This document shows positions 1-7,564 of a stretch of DNA of 13,464 nucleotides, in pieces. Within the stretch, counting starts at the first letter, position 1. Every line of letters begins with the position of its first letter. Below the pieces are notes generated by a model. That model made no database searches, was not told the DNA's origin, and worked only from the letters and a program-made list of their open reading frames with translations. Source of the stretch: CAWEHT01 sp963808455 (lineage in GTDB: Bacteria; Chloroflexota; Anaerolineae; CG2-30-64-16); assembly GCA_963808455.1 (NCBI GenBank), contig CAWEHT010000406.1:1-13464 (forward strand), in the 5' to 3' direction. Made by a program: the position numbers and the translations under genes.

Positions 1-62
1 GAATGTATTGCTAATGCCACGACCTCATGGTCTTCCAGGCGCAAAGCCCGCGCCAGCTCCAT
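1..62 (-). CDS. Possible start of yqeC-like selenium-hydroxylase accessory gene (partial)
   Basis: An ATG at 62-60 on the minus strand lies one base after the yqeB stop (TGA at 66-64) and is preceded by an AGGGGAA ribosome-binding site. It opens a frame reading MELARALRLEDHEVVALAIH to the window edge. YqeC proteins, which accompany YqeB in selenium-dependent molybdenum hydroxylase maturation, usually begin with a similar ALRL...VVAL stretch before a glycine-rich nucleotide-binding loop. The first 16 residues fit that pattern, but the glycine loop is not visible and the last residues do not match it, perhaps because of another indel or the window end. The identity is an inference from about 20 residues plus the neighbour. 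Confidence 0.35.
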   Translation of the reverse strand, partial: MELARALRLEDHEVVALAIH

Positions 63-63
63 G

Positions 64-917
64 TCAGTGTTCCCCTAGGGTGTGCGTGGCACGATGCCCC
101 TGGGCTCCCTGTCCGGCCGGCCACGTCAGGATGGCCTCCAGCATGCCACCGCCGACCGCCAGAGATTTATCGGAGAAGGAGAAACAGTGTATAGGCTCGG
201 CGTGGTGGGTTGACGTCGCCCAGCTTGGTGCCGGTGACCACCCACAGCCCGGGGTGCAGCATGCCACGCAGCACGCCGTCCAGCCCGGCAGGAACCGCTT
301 GTCCGTCCACCGATGCAACGATCTGGCCGTTGGTCACCTCGTCGCCGATGGCGACATAAGACCGAACCACGCCGGTGGAAGGTGCCGCAGCACACGTTCC
401 GTGCGATGCCCGGCCACCTCGCCGGGCATCGCCGTGTTGGGTTCAGCCTGGCCCTGCCAGAGCACCCGTCCCATAGCGTGCCCCCGGTTGGTTTCGATCA
501 CCGCGTGGCAATCGATGCCAGCCGTGAAGCCGGGTCCCAGGCCGATGACCAGCGGCGCGTCGGCGGTTGTGGTGCCTGTGTTGCGCTTGGCCATGATCGC
601 ATCCACAAGGACGAGCGGCTTGAGCTGCGACCGGCAGGACGCCAGCGGATCGACGAGCACCGGGATCGCGCCGCTCTCCAGGGCCGCGCGCACGTCCGGC
701 AATCCCTCCGCTCGGCGAGCGACGATGCCCTCCACGGTGGCCTCGGCCTCGTATACGGCCTCGCCAAAGGCCACGGTCCTGCGCACATGAGGGGCTCGGC
801 GAGCTCGGTCATCACGACCGAAAATCCGCAACGCAGCAGACGGGCGGCGACCCCGCTGGCCAGGTCGCCTGCGCCTTTGATCAGAACCGGGACATCCCGG
901 GTGCACGGCAGTATCAT
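64..917 (-). CDS. yqeB: YqeB/EF2563-type selenium-dependent molybdenum hydroxylase maturation protein (three frame breaks)
   Basis: This family is encoded with selenium-dependent molybdenum hydroxylases and is thought to help mature their labile-selenium cofactor in the cytoplasm. The protein starts at ATG 917 with an AGGAGAGG site upstream. It begins with a Rossmann-like loop (VLIKGAGDLASGVAARLL) followed by VVMTELAEPL. It continues with RRTVAFGEAVYEAEATVEG, IPVLVDP, DAIMAKRNTGTT, APLVIGLGPGFTAGIDCHAV, ETNRGHAMGRVLWQG and AEPNTAMPGE. The end carries a biotinyl/lipoyl-like segment (VAIGDEVTNGQIVASVDGQ) and FSFSDKSLAVGGGMLEAIL. All of these are in family order and at family length (about 284 codons). 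The reading frame changes near 783-790, 380-388 and 200-212. Because every block is conserved on both sides of each break, I read these as sequence errors, though a pseudogene is possible. The start overlaps the stop of the upstream small ORF as ATGA. Confidence 0.85.
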
Positions 918-1126
918 GGGGCGACAACCTCTCCTGCTTGCTTGGGAACCCGCGCCAACCCCATCCCCAGTAGCACGGCCTCTTCTTCCCTTTCCCGGCA
1001 CTGCAGCCCCAGCGGCCCGGCATGAAGATCGCCGGCCGGCGGCGCCACCTCGCCCAGTGGCCGCAGCGGCATGCCGGCGGCAGGCAGATCCCCTGGCTGG
1101 AACGAGCGAATTTGCAACTTGTCCAT
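914..1126 (-). CDS. Small ORF of 70 residues coupled to yqeB, function unknown
   Basis: I do not recognise this protein. It starts at ATG 1126 (MDKLQIRSF) with AGGA about ten bases upstream, and ends in a TGA that overlaps the yqeB ATG as ATGA, the usual sign of translational coupling. Codon use is typical of the window, with mostly G or C in third positions, which favours a real gene. The sequence is rich in Gly, Pro, Leu and Glu (for example PLRPLGEVAPPAGDLHAGPL and CREREEEAVLLGMGLARVPK). It has no signal peptide or membrane span. It may be a short independent protein or a fragment of a longer one broken by an indel, as happens in most genes here. A promoter candidate lies just upstream at 1149-1177. 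Confidence 0.45.
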   Translation of the reverse strand: MDKLQIRSFQPGDLPAAGMPLRPLGEVAPPAGDLHAGPLGLQCREREEEAVLLGMGLARVPKQAGEVVAP

Positions 1127-1148
1127 AGCGATTGAAATCCTGAGCCTA

Positions 1149-1177
1149 ATGTTAGCGCGCTTTTGCGTTCCTAGCAA
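1149..1177 (-). promoter_or_regulatory. Candidate sigma-70 promoter of the small ORF-yqeB operon
   Basis: On the minus strand TTGCTA (1177-1172) and TAACAT (1154-1149) are separated by exactly 17 bases. Each hexamer matches consensus at four of six positions. Transcription would start near 1142, about 16 bases before the ATG at 1126. It lies in the gap after the corrected rsmF stop at 1218, where a promoter is expected. Confidence 0.45.
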
Positions 1178-1217
1178 ACCGGGCTCGACTGCTCAGAGTC
1201 GGAATAGTGGCCCCGGC

Positions 1218-2736
1218 TTATGCAAGGCGGCGCAGCCCCCGCGGGTAATGGCTCTTGGCGAGGCTGCCCGCGCGCCAGGCCCAGCCCAATGGAAAGCCCG
1301 AGACCGTGACCAGCACCCAGCCTTCTTCGCCGGACGAATGCAGCGCACCGCCGCGCAGATAGGCAGTGACTTCGGCGCCCTCCGGCGCCAGGTCGAACGG
1401 TCCGGCGTGCCAGCCGGGGTGCCAGCGCCATCGCCAGCGCATGGCTGGGCGCGAAGCGGTGGTTGTTGAAGGTGCCCAGCCACCAACCGGGGTGCACGAC
1501 GTTCAGCCCATCCAGGGGCGGCAGCCCGGCCGGCAGCTGATAGAGATAGCTGCCGGCGAGGGCGAGGCGCTCCGTGGCGGGTTCCGCATTCAAATGGCTC
1601 GCGCAGAAGGCTGCATAGAGGGCCTGGAGCGGGCGGGGCAAAGGCTCGCAGGGCCGGGCGCCGCGGCGCCCGCGCCTTTCAGATCGCCCATCGCGGACCG
1701 CGGGCCGTGGCTCGGCCGCCGGCGGGGGATCCGTGTTCGCCGCGGGCAGGCGCCCCAGCACGGCCACAAAATGGCCTTCGCCAGGGTAGCTTTGCGGCCA
1801 CAGCCGGACCGCCCGGGCCAGTTCCGGCCCGGTTTCGGGAGCTGCCAGCCAGTCTGGGCGGCCCGGCGCCAGGCCGGCCTGCGCCGGCACCGGCAGGAGG
1901 GCGAAATCGCCGTGCGAGCGCAAAAAACGCGCCAGCGTCCCCTCATCCTCTTCCGGCGCGAAGGTGCAGGTAGCGTAGGCCAACCTGCCGCCGGGCCGCA
2001 CCATGCGGGCGGCGTGATCCAGGATGCCATCCTGGCGCGCCGCGCAGCCAGTGACCAGCGCCGGGCTCCACTCGAGGCGCGCCGCCTCGCTCTTGCGAAA
2101 CATCCCTTCGCCGGAACAGGGCGCGTCCACCAGCACGCGGTCGAAGAAGGCCGGGAACGCCGCGGCCAGGCGCTCCGGCGACTCGCAGGTGATGGAGGCG
2201 TTGCGCGCGCCCCAGCGCTCGAGGTTCTGAGCCAGGTCCCAAGCGCGCTGCGGATGGATTTCGTTGGCGATGAGCAGGCCAGCCTGGCCGAGCAAGCTGG
2301 CGAGTTGGGTCGCCTTCCCGCCGGGCGCTGCGGCCAGGTCGAGGACGCGCTCACCCGGCTGCGGGGCCAGCAGCTCAGCGGCCGCCATAGCCGAAGGGTC
2401 TTGCAGATAGTAGAGGCCCGCCGCGTAGTAGGCGTGCTTGCCGGGCTGTTCACCGCTGCCTCGCTGCGGCCCGGGGGAGCCATGCGAGATCAGGTAGGCC
2501 GCCGGAGGCCATGGCAGCGGCGTGAGGGCAAATGGTGCCAGTTTATCGAACGCCTCGGGGTTGACTTTCAGCGTGTTGACCCGCAGCCCCGTGCGCGGCG
2601 GCTCGTCGTAGGTTGCCAGGAAGGCGCCATAATCCTCGTCGAGCAGCCGTGCCATGCGCTCCAGGAACGGCCCCGGCACGGGCGAAGATGGTCTGCCTCT
2701 GGCCTGCCGCTTCGGACGGCGCCCGCTTTGCCCCAT
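1218..2736 (-). CDS. rsmF: 16S rRNA (cytosine-C5) methyltransferase, RsmF/NOL1-NOP2-Sun family (one frame break)
   Basis: The enzyme uses S-adenosylmethionine to make 5-methylcytosine in rRNA. The N-terminus has FLERMARLLDEDYGAFL and TGLRVNTLKV, the usual RNA-binding lead-in, followed by YYLQDPSAMAAAELL. The SAM loop is VLDLAAAPGGKATQLASLLG (about residues 131-150). Motif IV is DAPCSGEGMFRK with Cys207, and the catalytic TC motif is YATCTFAPEEDE with Cys257. A C-terminal PUA-like part reads WLGTFNNHRFAPSHALAMAL, then after a frame change GAEVTAYLRGG, GEEGWVLVTVSGFPLGW and KSHYPRGLRRLA. That ending is typical of the RsmF (YebU) branch. The break lies near 1416-1424, where an extra C in a four-C run (minus strand) would explain it. 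The uncorrected frame would run on to 1171 with an unrelated Arg-rich tail. Start ATG 2736 was chosen because it keeps the conserved N-terminus. It has no ribosome-binding site and sits right behind a promoter. Confidence 0.9.
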
Positions 2737-2741
2737 GCCGC

Positions 2742-2770
2742 ATTATGGACCGGCTTCATCCTGCCTGCAA
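2742..2770 (-). promoter_or_regulatory. Candidate promoter giving a leaderless rsmF mRNA
   Basis: On the minus strand TTGCAG (2770-2765) and CATAAT (2747-2742) are 17 bases apart. CATAAT matches the -10 consensus at five of six positions. Only five bases separate the -10 hexamer from the ATG at 2736, so the predicted start site falls at or within a base or two of the A of the start codon. No purine-rich ribosome-binding site is present. Confidence 0.5.
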
Positions 2771-2906
2771 GTCCGGACGGGGCTTTGTTCGTGGACGCGG
2801 GGCCACGGCCCCCGATGGCCATCGATGCGAAGGGCATGGAGGGGAATGGCCGGCGGCGCCTGCCGGCCGATGAGGGGCTCCGGGCCTGAGGGGTACGGAT
2901 GGGGCA

Positions 2907-2935
2907 TTGACAGGCGACCGGGCCGGGCAGAGAAT
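2907..2935 (+). promoter_or_regulatory. Candidate promoter of the yjfB-like gene
   Basis: A perfect TTGACA (2907-2912) is followed after 17 bases by GAGAAT (2930-2935), a four-of-six match to the -10 consensus. Transcription would start near 2942, leaving about 33 bases of leader with a strong GGGAGGTG ribosome-binding site at 2963-2970 before the ATG at 2975. Confidence 0.6.
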
Positions 2936-2974
2936 AACCTGCGCAAGCACGCAATGAAAAAAGGGAGGTGCAAC

Positions 2975-3196
2975 ATGGGCATCACGGGCATCTCGCAAGC
3001 GGATTCTCTGGCGTATATGGCCGTGGCCAACGCGAGCAGCCGCACAGGCACCGGCATCGCCATGGCCGGCCTCAAACAGACACTGGATCAGGAGAAACAG
3101 GAAGGCCAGGCGCTGGTCGCTATGATCAACAACAGCAATTCGGCCGGGCCGCTCTCCACCGGCGGGCTCGGCCAGAGCGTCAACGTCTCAGCCTGA
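2975..3196 (+). CDS. YjfB-family small protein (putative motility protein family)
   Basis: This is a 73-residue cytoplasmic protein. Start ATG 2975 follows GGGAGGTG by four bases; an in-frame ATG at 2954 has no such site. The visible pattern is a short N-terminal helix (ISQADSLAYMAVAN), a helix with LKQTLDQEKQEGQALVAMI, and the ending GLGQSVNVSA. That matches the YjfB_motility family of Firmicutes and others, whose members keep (L)K(x)LD..EQQGQALV..L near the middle and LGQ.(I/V)(D/N)(I/V) at the C-terminus. The family name comes from genome association with motility genes; its biochemical role is unknown. No flagellar or chemotaxis gene is in this window. It stands alone with its own promoter, divergent from rsmF and convergent with the acyl-CoA dehydrogenase gene. 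Confidence 0.75.
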   Translation: MGITGISQADSLAYMAVANASSRTGTGIAMAGLKQTLDQEKQEGQALVAMINNSNSAGPLSTGGLGQSVNVSA

Positions 3197-3198
3197 AC

Positions 3199-3215
3199 GG
3201 CCCACACCGCGGGCC
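3199..3215. terminator. Weak hairpin between convergent genes
   Basis: GGCCC (3199-3203) and GGGCC (3211-3215) can pair around a seven-base loop, three bases after the yjfB-like stop. There is no T-run on either side, so it is a weak terminator candidate in the 68-base gap between converging genes. Confidence 0.25.
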
Positions 3216-3264
3216 CTGAGCTCCCGCTCAAGTTGCTCCGGCCCATCATCCTGAGATGTCCCGC

Positions 3265-4405
3265 TCAACGGCCAAGCTCGCGCGCGATGATCACCCGCTG
3301 GATCTGGCTGGTGCCTTCGTAGAGCTGGAAGAGCTTGGCATCCCGCATCAACTTCTCGGCGGGATATTCGCTGCTGTATCCATAGCCGCCGAATACCTGC
3401 ACGGCATCGGTCGTGACCTTCATGACGTTGTCGGCGGCAAAGGCCTTGGCAAAAGCTGATGCCGAGGCGCTGGGCGTGCCGCGGTCGACGAGCCAGGCGG
3501 CCTTGTAGGTGAGCAGGCGCGCGGCTTCGGTGTTCATGGCCATATCCGCCAACATGAAGCTGACGCCCTGATGGGCCATGATCGGCTTGCCGAAGGCTTT
3601 CGCGCGCCCGAGCATACCTGGTCGCCTCTTCGAGAGCGCGGCGGGCCACCCCCACCGCGGCCGCCGACACCACCGGGCGGGAACGGTCGAAGACCTGCAT
3701 GGCTATCATGAAGCCATCGCCTTCGTTGCCCAACAGGTTCTCGCAAGATACCCGCACGTCCTCGAAAAGCACCTCGCCGGTCCACGAGGCATGTTGCCCC
3801 ATTTTGCGGATCGGCTGGCTGGTGCTTACGCCCGGCGCGCTGCGCTCCACGATGAAAACGCTCATGCCCTTGTGGCCGGCCTGCGGGTCGGTCTTGGCAA
3901 ATACACAGAAGAGGCTCGCCACCGGCGCGTTGGTGATCCACGTCTTCGAGCCGTTGATGACGTATTCCTCGCCGTCGCGACGGGCTGTGGTGAGGATGCC
4001 GGCCACGTCGGAGCCGGCTGCCGGCTCGGTGAGGCAATAGGCAGCCAAATGGCCGCCGTCCGTCAGCCGGGGCAGGTAGCGTCGCTTTTGCTCGTCGTTT
4101 CCTGCCAGGATGAGGGGGCAGGCTGCCAGGCTGTTCAGCATGATGGCCGTCTGGATGCCCGAGCAGCCCCAGGCCAGCTCCTCGTTGACCAGGCACTCGT
4201 CGAGGACGGTCAGGCCGGGGCCGCCGTACTCCTCGGGGACGTTGAGGCTGATCAGGCCGGCCTTTTGGGCTGCTCGCACGACCGGCCAGGGATACTCATC
4301 CGACTCGTCATAGTGGGCGGCCACGGGCAAGATCTCGTTGGCGGCAAAATCGTGGGCCAGGTCGCGGATCATCTTCTGTTCGTCTGATAACTGAAAATCG
4401 AGCAC
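3265..4405 (-). CDS. Acyl-CoA dehydrogenase (one frame break)
   Basis: This FAD enzyme makes the alpha-beta double bond in acyl-CoA thioesters and passes electrons to an electron-transfer flavoprotein. The corrected protein is about 379 residues, the usual family length. Visible blocks are the N-terminal helical domain (LDFQLSDEQKMIRDLAHDFA, VPEEYGGPGL), the FAD/substrate motif CLTEPAAGSDVAGI, the NGSKTWITNA strand, KMGQHASWTGEVLFEDVRV and GNEGDGF. The C-terminal helical part has DAVQVFGGYGYSSEYPAEKL and LYEGTSQIQRVIIAREL. The Glu in YEGTSQIQ is the usual catalytic base of the short/medium-chain type. The start is a GTG at 4405 with GGGAGG seven bases upstream; the frame is open further up but not family-like there. 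One extra G in the GC repeat near 3601-3612 breaks the frame. Chain length and substrate cannot be told. No beta-oxidation neighbours are seen. Confidence 0.9.
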
Positions 4406-4692
4406 CAGGCTGCCTCCCAGGCCAGCAGAGGAGCATGAACGCCCCTTCGAGGCGACCGCTGACGGCTGCTGCTTGATAGATGTCCGGCGTTGCCGTTGTC
4501 GCCTGCCCGCACCGGCCGGCATCCATCTGGATAGCTCCCCGCGTCAGAGGTTAGCACGGCCGCGCCGCCCGCTCTGTAAGTGAAGCGGCAATGGCGGCTG
4601 CAAGGCGCGCGGCCATACGTTCGCTGTTCTCCCACGCTCCAGCTTACCATGGCGGCGCATCCCTCGCGCCGCCTCCATCTCAAACAGGGGTT

Positions 4693-4734
4693 AATCGAGG
4701 GGGCTGTTTGCGCCCGCAAACAGCCCCCTCGATT
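4693..4734. repeat. Perfect 20-bp inverted repeat (hairpin)
   Basis: The left arm 4693-4712 (starting AATCGAGGGGGCTG) is an exact reverse complement of the right arm 4715-4734, with only two bases between the formal arms, so the real loop is four to six bases. It lies about 50 bases after the stop of the cNMP-fold gene. It could be a terminator of that minus-strand transcript, but no run of T follows on either strand. An interspersed palindromic element is an equally good reading. Confidence 0.7.
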
Positions 4735-4745
4735 CAAGACTCTTA

Positions 4746-4767
4746 CCGGATCGCGTCAGCGATCCGG
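4746..4767 (-). terminator. Hairpin after the cNMP-fold gene, possible terminator
   Basis: CCGGATCGC (4746-4754) pairs perfectly with GCGATCCGG (4759-4767) around a four-base loop, 17 bases past the TAA at 4787-4785. On the minus strand the stem is followed by TAAGAGTCTTG, which is only partly T-rich, so intrinsic termination would be modest. Confidence 0.5.
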
Positions 4768-4784
4768 CCCCCGGCGAAGGCAAC

Positions 4785-7469
4785 TTACCAGTTCTTCTGG
4801 AAGATGAGTTGGTACGAGTTGTGGCCCCAGGTGTTGCCACCATTCGCGGTGGGGCACATATCGCCTGAAGGAAAGAGAGCGCCGGTCTGATCCCGCACAG
4901 AACCCAGGTAGTTGGCCACGTCGCTGTCCGCCGGATTGGTGCCGTCCGTGGTCACGTAGGTCATGTACTGGCCGCTCTTGTATATCGGATATTCCACTTT
5001 CCCGGGCCCTTTGACGCCGGTCACCAGCACCTCTTGGATCGCTCCCCAGCCTGCTGCCCGGAACATGAATTTGACGCCGTCCACAGGATTGCCGCTGGGG
5101 TCCTGGAGCGTAACGAAGATATCGTGTTTGCCAACGTTCTCGCACGGCGTCAGGTGGTGGAGCGAGATGAGCGTGTATTGCTTGGAAGCTGCGGTGGGGG
5201 CGGCTGTTGGCGCATCCGTCGGCTGAGCCGCCACCGCCATAGCCGCGGCGTCATCCCCGCCTCCCCCGCCCTGGGCCACGGGTGTCTGGGTGGGCGGGAC
5301 GGAGGTTGCCGTCGCCGGGATGGGAGTCCACGTCGCCGTGGGCGGCCGCGTGGGAGTGGCTGTAGCTGTGGGCAACGGCGTGGGTGACGGGATGGGTGTG
5401 TCTGTTGGCCAGGGCGTCCAGGTAGCCATTGCGTCCACGTTGATGGCGGCCTGGGCGATCAAGCCGGCCCCGTTCAGGAAGTTGGCCGGGCCGGTCGCGG
5501 CGCGGCTCTGACCTGCCCTGAGCCAGCGCCGAGATGACCAGGGACGGCACGGCGATCCCTACCAGCCATAGGACGAGCAAGGCTACGATCACGAACCGCA
5601 CTTTATTGGCGGTGTTGAGCCCGTCGAACCAGCCAACGACGCGATCGAAGCGATCCCGGATCGGCGAGACGCCTGGCCGGCGCATCGGGGCTGCGGCGGG
5701 CCGGGACGGTGCGACAACCGTCGCGGGTGCGATGTTGCGAGACGGTGCGACAATCGTTGCTGGTGCGACGGTGCGAGCCGGCGCAACGGGCGCCGGGGGC
5801 GCAGCCGCGCCGGCCGGCGGCGCAGTGGCAGCTGGCACCGGGGCCGGCGCCAGCGCAGCCTGCTGGGTGGTTTGCTCCAGACGATAGCTAAGCGCCCGGC
5901 TCAAGTTCAGGGCCAGGATCGGGTATTTGGTGAGAAGCGCTTCGAAGTCCTGGCGGGTCAGGGCCCACGCGCTGGTTTCGCTCTGGGCGATGACGTCGCT
6001 GGCATACGCCTCGCCGGTCAACACGGCATTTTCGCCGACGAAGTCGCCAGGCCCCATGGTCGCCAGCACGCGGATCTCGCCGTTAGGGGTGCGGTATTGG
6101 ACGGCTACGCGGCCTTGCTCGATGAGGAAAAGGGCTTCGCCCGGTGCACCGCGTTGATAGACCGCCTGGCCGGCGCGAAAATGCGTCTCGCTCAGGTAGC
6201 TCGTCACGTCGCGCAGCTGATCGGTCGCGAGGCCGGCGAACAGGCTCAACCGGCGCAGGTGACGTTCGGCGGCGTGCACCGTTTCGTCGGCCAGCAGTTG
6301 AGACTTGAGCGCCTGGGCCACTGCGGGGAAGCGTTCGGCCACGCTCTGGAAATCGGCGCGTTCGAGGACCCATAGGCTCGAGTTGCTGCGGGCAACTGCG
6401 GCCACACCGTAGGTCTTGTAGCCGAGCAAGCCGATCTCACCGCAATAGCCACCTGCATTGATGTGGCCTTGCAGCTCGCCTTGCCGGTTCACGAACTCGA
6501 GGTTGCCCCCTTCGACCAGGTACATGGCCTCGGCCTGGGTATCTGGCTCGAAGATACGGGTCCCTGCCGGTGCCAATTCCCAGATCAGGCGCGTGGCCAG
6601 CGTGGCCAGCGCTTCGCTCGACGCGCCCTGGAACAACGGGGTCGCGCGCGGATCAGCGTGGCTGCCCTGCTCTGCATGGCGCTGTCCAGGTGTGTCTGCA
6701 GAACGCGGCTGAGGACGGCGCCCAGGTCGGGGTACAGGCCCGCGAGACGATCTAGGTCGATGGCCGAAAGCTCCCAAAGGCGGCAAGCCGTCGCCGCGCG
6801 CGCTGTAAGCGTGTGGGCTCGCCCCAGGAGCAGGTTCTGTTCGGCGATCACTTCCCCTGGCCCGTATTCGCCGCCGCGCCCCTGAGGCCCTTCGAGGGAC
6901 ACCCGGCCTTCATCGATGATGAACAGGCTGGTCGGCATCTGGCCGGCGCTGAAAAGGACTGTGCCGGGTTCGGGACGGCTCACGCACAGCCGGCCGGCCA
7001 GGGTGGTTAGCACGTTGTCGGGCAGGTCGCTGAAGCCGGGGACCCCGCGCAGGCGTTGCTCGACCAGATAGCGGATCAGCGGTACGACCGAGGCGCGATA
7101 GATGGCGCTGAATTTCAGCCCGATCTCAGGCTCTTGCGCCACCACCTCGACCAGCTTGTCTACGCCAAGTGACCAGGCCTCGACGTTGGTAGCTGCCTCA
7201 GCCGTGGTACCGTAGTTGTGGCCCAGCAGCGTGTCGGCATCACCCAACACGCTGCCCTGGCTCGAGCTGGCGAAGACGCCCAGCTGGTCGCTGCGCAAGC
7301 GGACCCAGCCACTCTTGATGAGATAGAGGTGCTGAGCCGGCTCGCCCTCTTCATAGAGGTGGTCTCCGGCCTGGAATTGCTCCGGGACCATGCACGCCCA
7401 GACCAGGTCCAGTTGTGCCTTATCCAGCTCGCCAAAGAGCGGCACCTGGTCGATCATAGATTCTTCCAC
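4785..7469 (-). CDS. Membrane protein with four cNMP-fold domains inside and a novel domain outside (two frame breaks)
   Basis: Joined over frame breaks near 6645-6655 and 5508-5520, the protein has about 894 residues. Start GTG 7469 follows GAGGAGG by about ten bases. Four cyclic-nucleotide-binding-fold domains lie at about residues 10-115, 143-260, 275-395 and 405-530. Each opens with an LF or GF turn and holds a G.(V/L)...L..GE-like barrel, for example YCGEIGLL and FVGENAVLTG. The Arg of the classic PRxAT phosphate-binding motif is absent in all four. An Ala/Pro linker (about 535-600) contains a 12-residue tandem repeat. One membrane span follows (FVIVALLVLWLVGIAVPSLV, about 625-644). Beyond it is a Thr-Pro linker typical of exported Chloroflexota proteins, then a roughly 130-residue C-terminal domain ending LIFQKNW. 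That domain is shared with the upstream lipoprotein. The inferred topology is sensor domains in the cytoplasm and C-terminus outside. The function is unknown. Confidence 0.75.
5705..5776 (+). repeat. Two tandem 36-bp units inside the cNMP-fold gene
   Basis: Units 5705-5740 and 5741-5776 both begin GACGGTGCGACAA and differ mainly at third codon positions and near their ends. On the coding (minus) strand they encode a 12-residue repeat of the type (I/V)APAT(I/V)VAPSR(N/P) in the Ala/Pro-rich linker before the membrane span. The synonymous differences suggest an older duplication kept at protein level. Confidence 0.75.
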
Positions 7470-7564
7470 TTAGCTTTGCCCTCCTCAAGGGTACGGACTA
7501 CTTGCCTGCCTTCCTGGTCGCCGACGCAGGCCGACCGCCGATGCGGTGCCGACAAGCGCCGGGC

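Larger units (their letters stand above)
4406..4784. other. Gene-free stretch with two hairpins
   Basis: These 379 bases separate two minus-strand genes. Short open frames on both strands have no family match, no ribosome-binding site and no conserved look. The right half holds two perfect inverted repeats (4693-4734 and 4746-4767) just downstream of the cNMP-fold gene. The left half (4406-4680) should hold the promoter of the acyl-CoA dehydrogenase gene, but I find no convincing pair of hexamers there. Confidence 0.6.

Noticed and set aside
1366..2889. A 507-residue open frame on the plus strand opposite rsmF
   Set aside because: It is antisense to a gene with all family motifs, is rich in Arg and Ala and matches no family. 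Long antisense frames are expected at this GC content. The same applies to plus-strand frames at 313-1128, 3578-4387 and 5872-6375.
2654..2974. A 107-residue N-terminal extension of the yjfB-like ORF
   Set aside because: The extension has no family match and would run across the promoter at 2907-2935. The strong ribosome-binding site sets the start at 2975.
4580..4890. Short plus-strand ORFs in the gap after the cNMP-fold gene
   Set aside because: They run through both hairpins and into the antisense of the cNMP-fold gene, with no ribosome-binding site or family match.
5705..5776. Tandem 36-bp units as a possible CRISPR fragment
   Set aside because: The units abut with no spacers and encode an in-frame 12-residue protein repeat in a linker.
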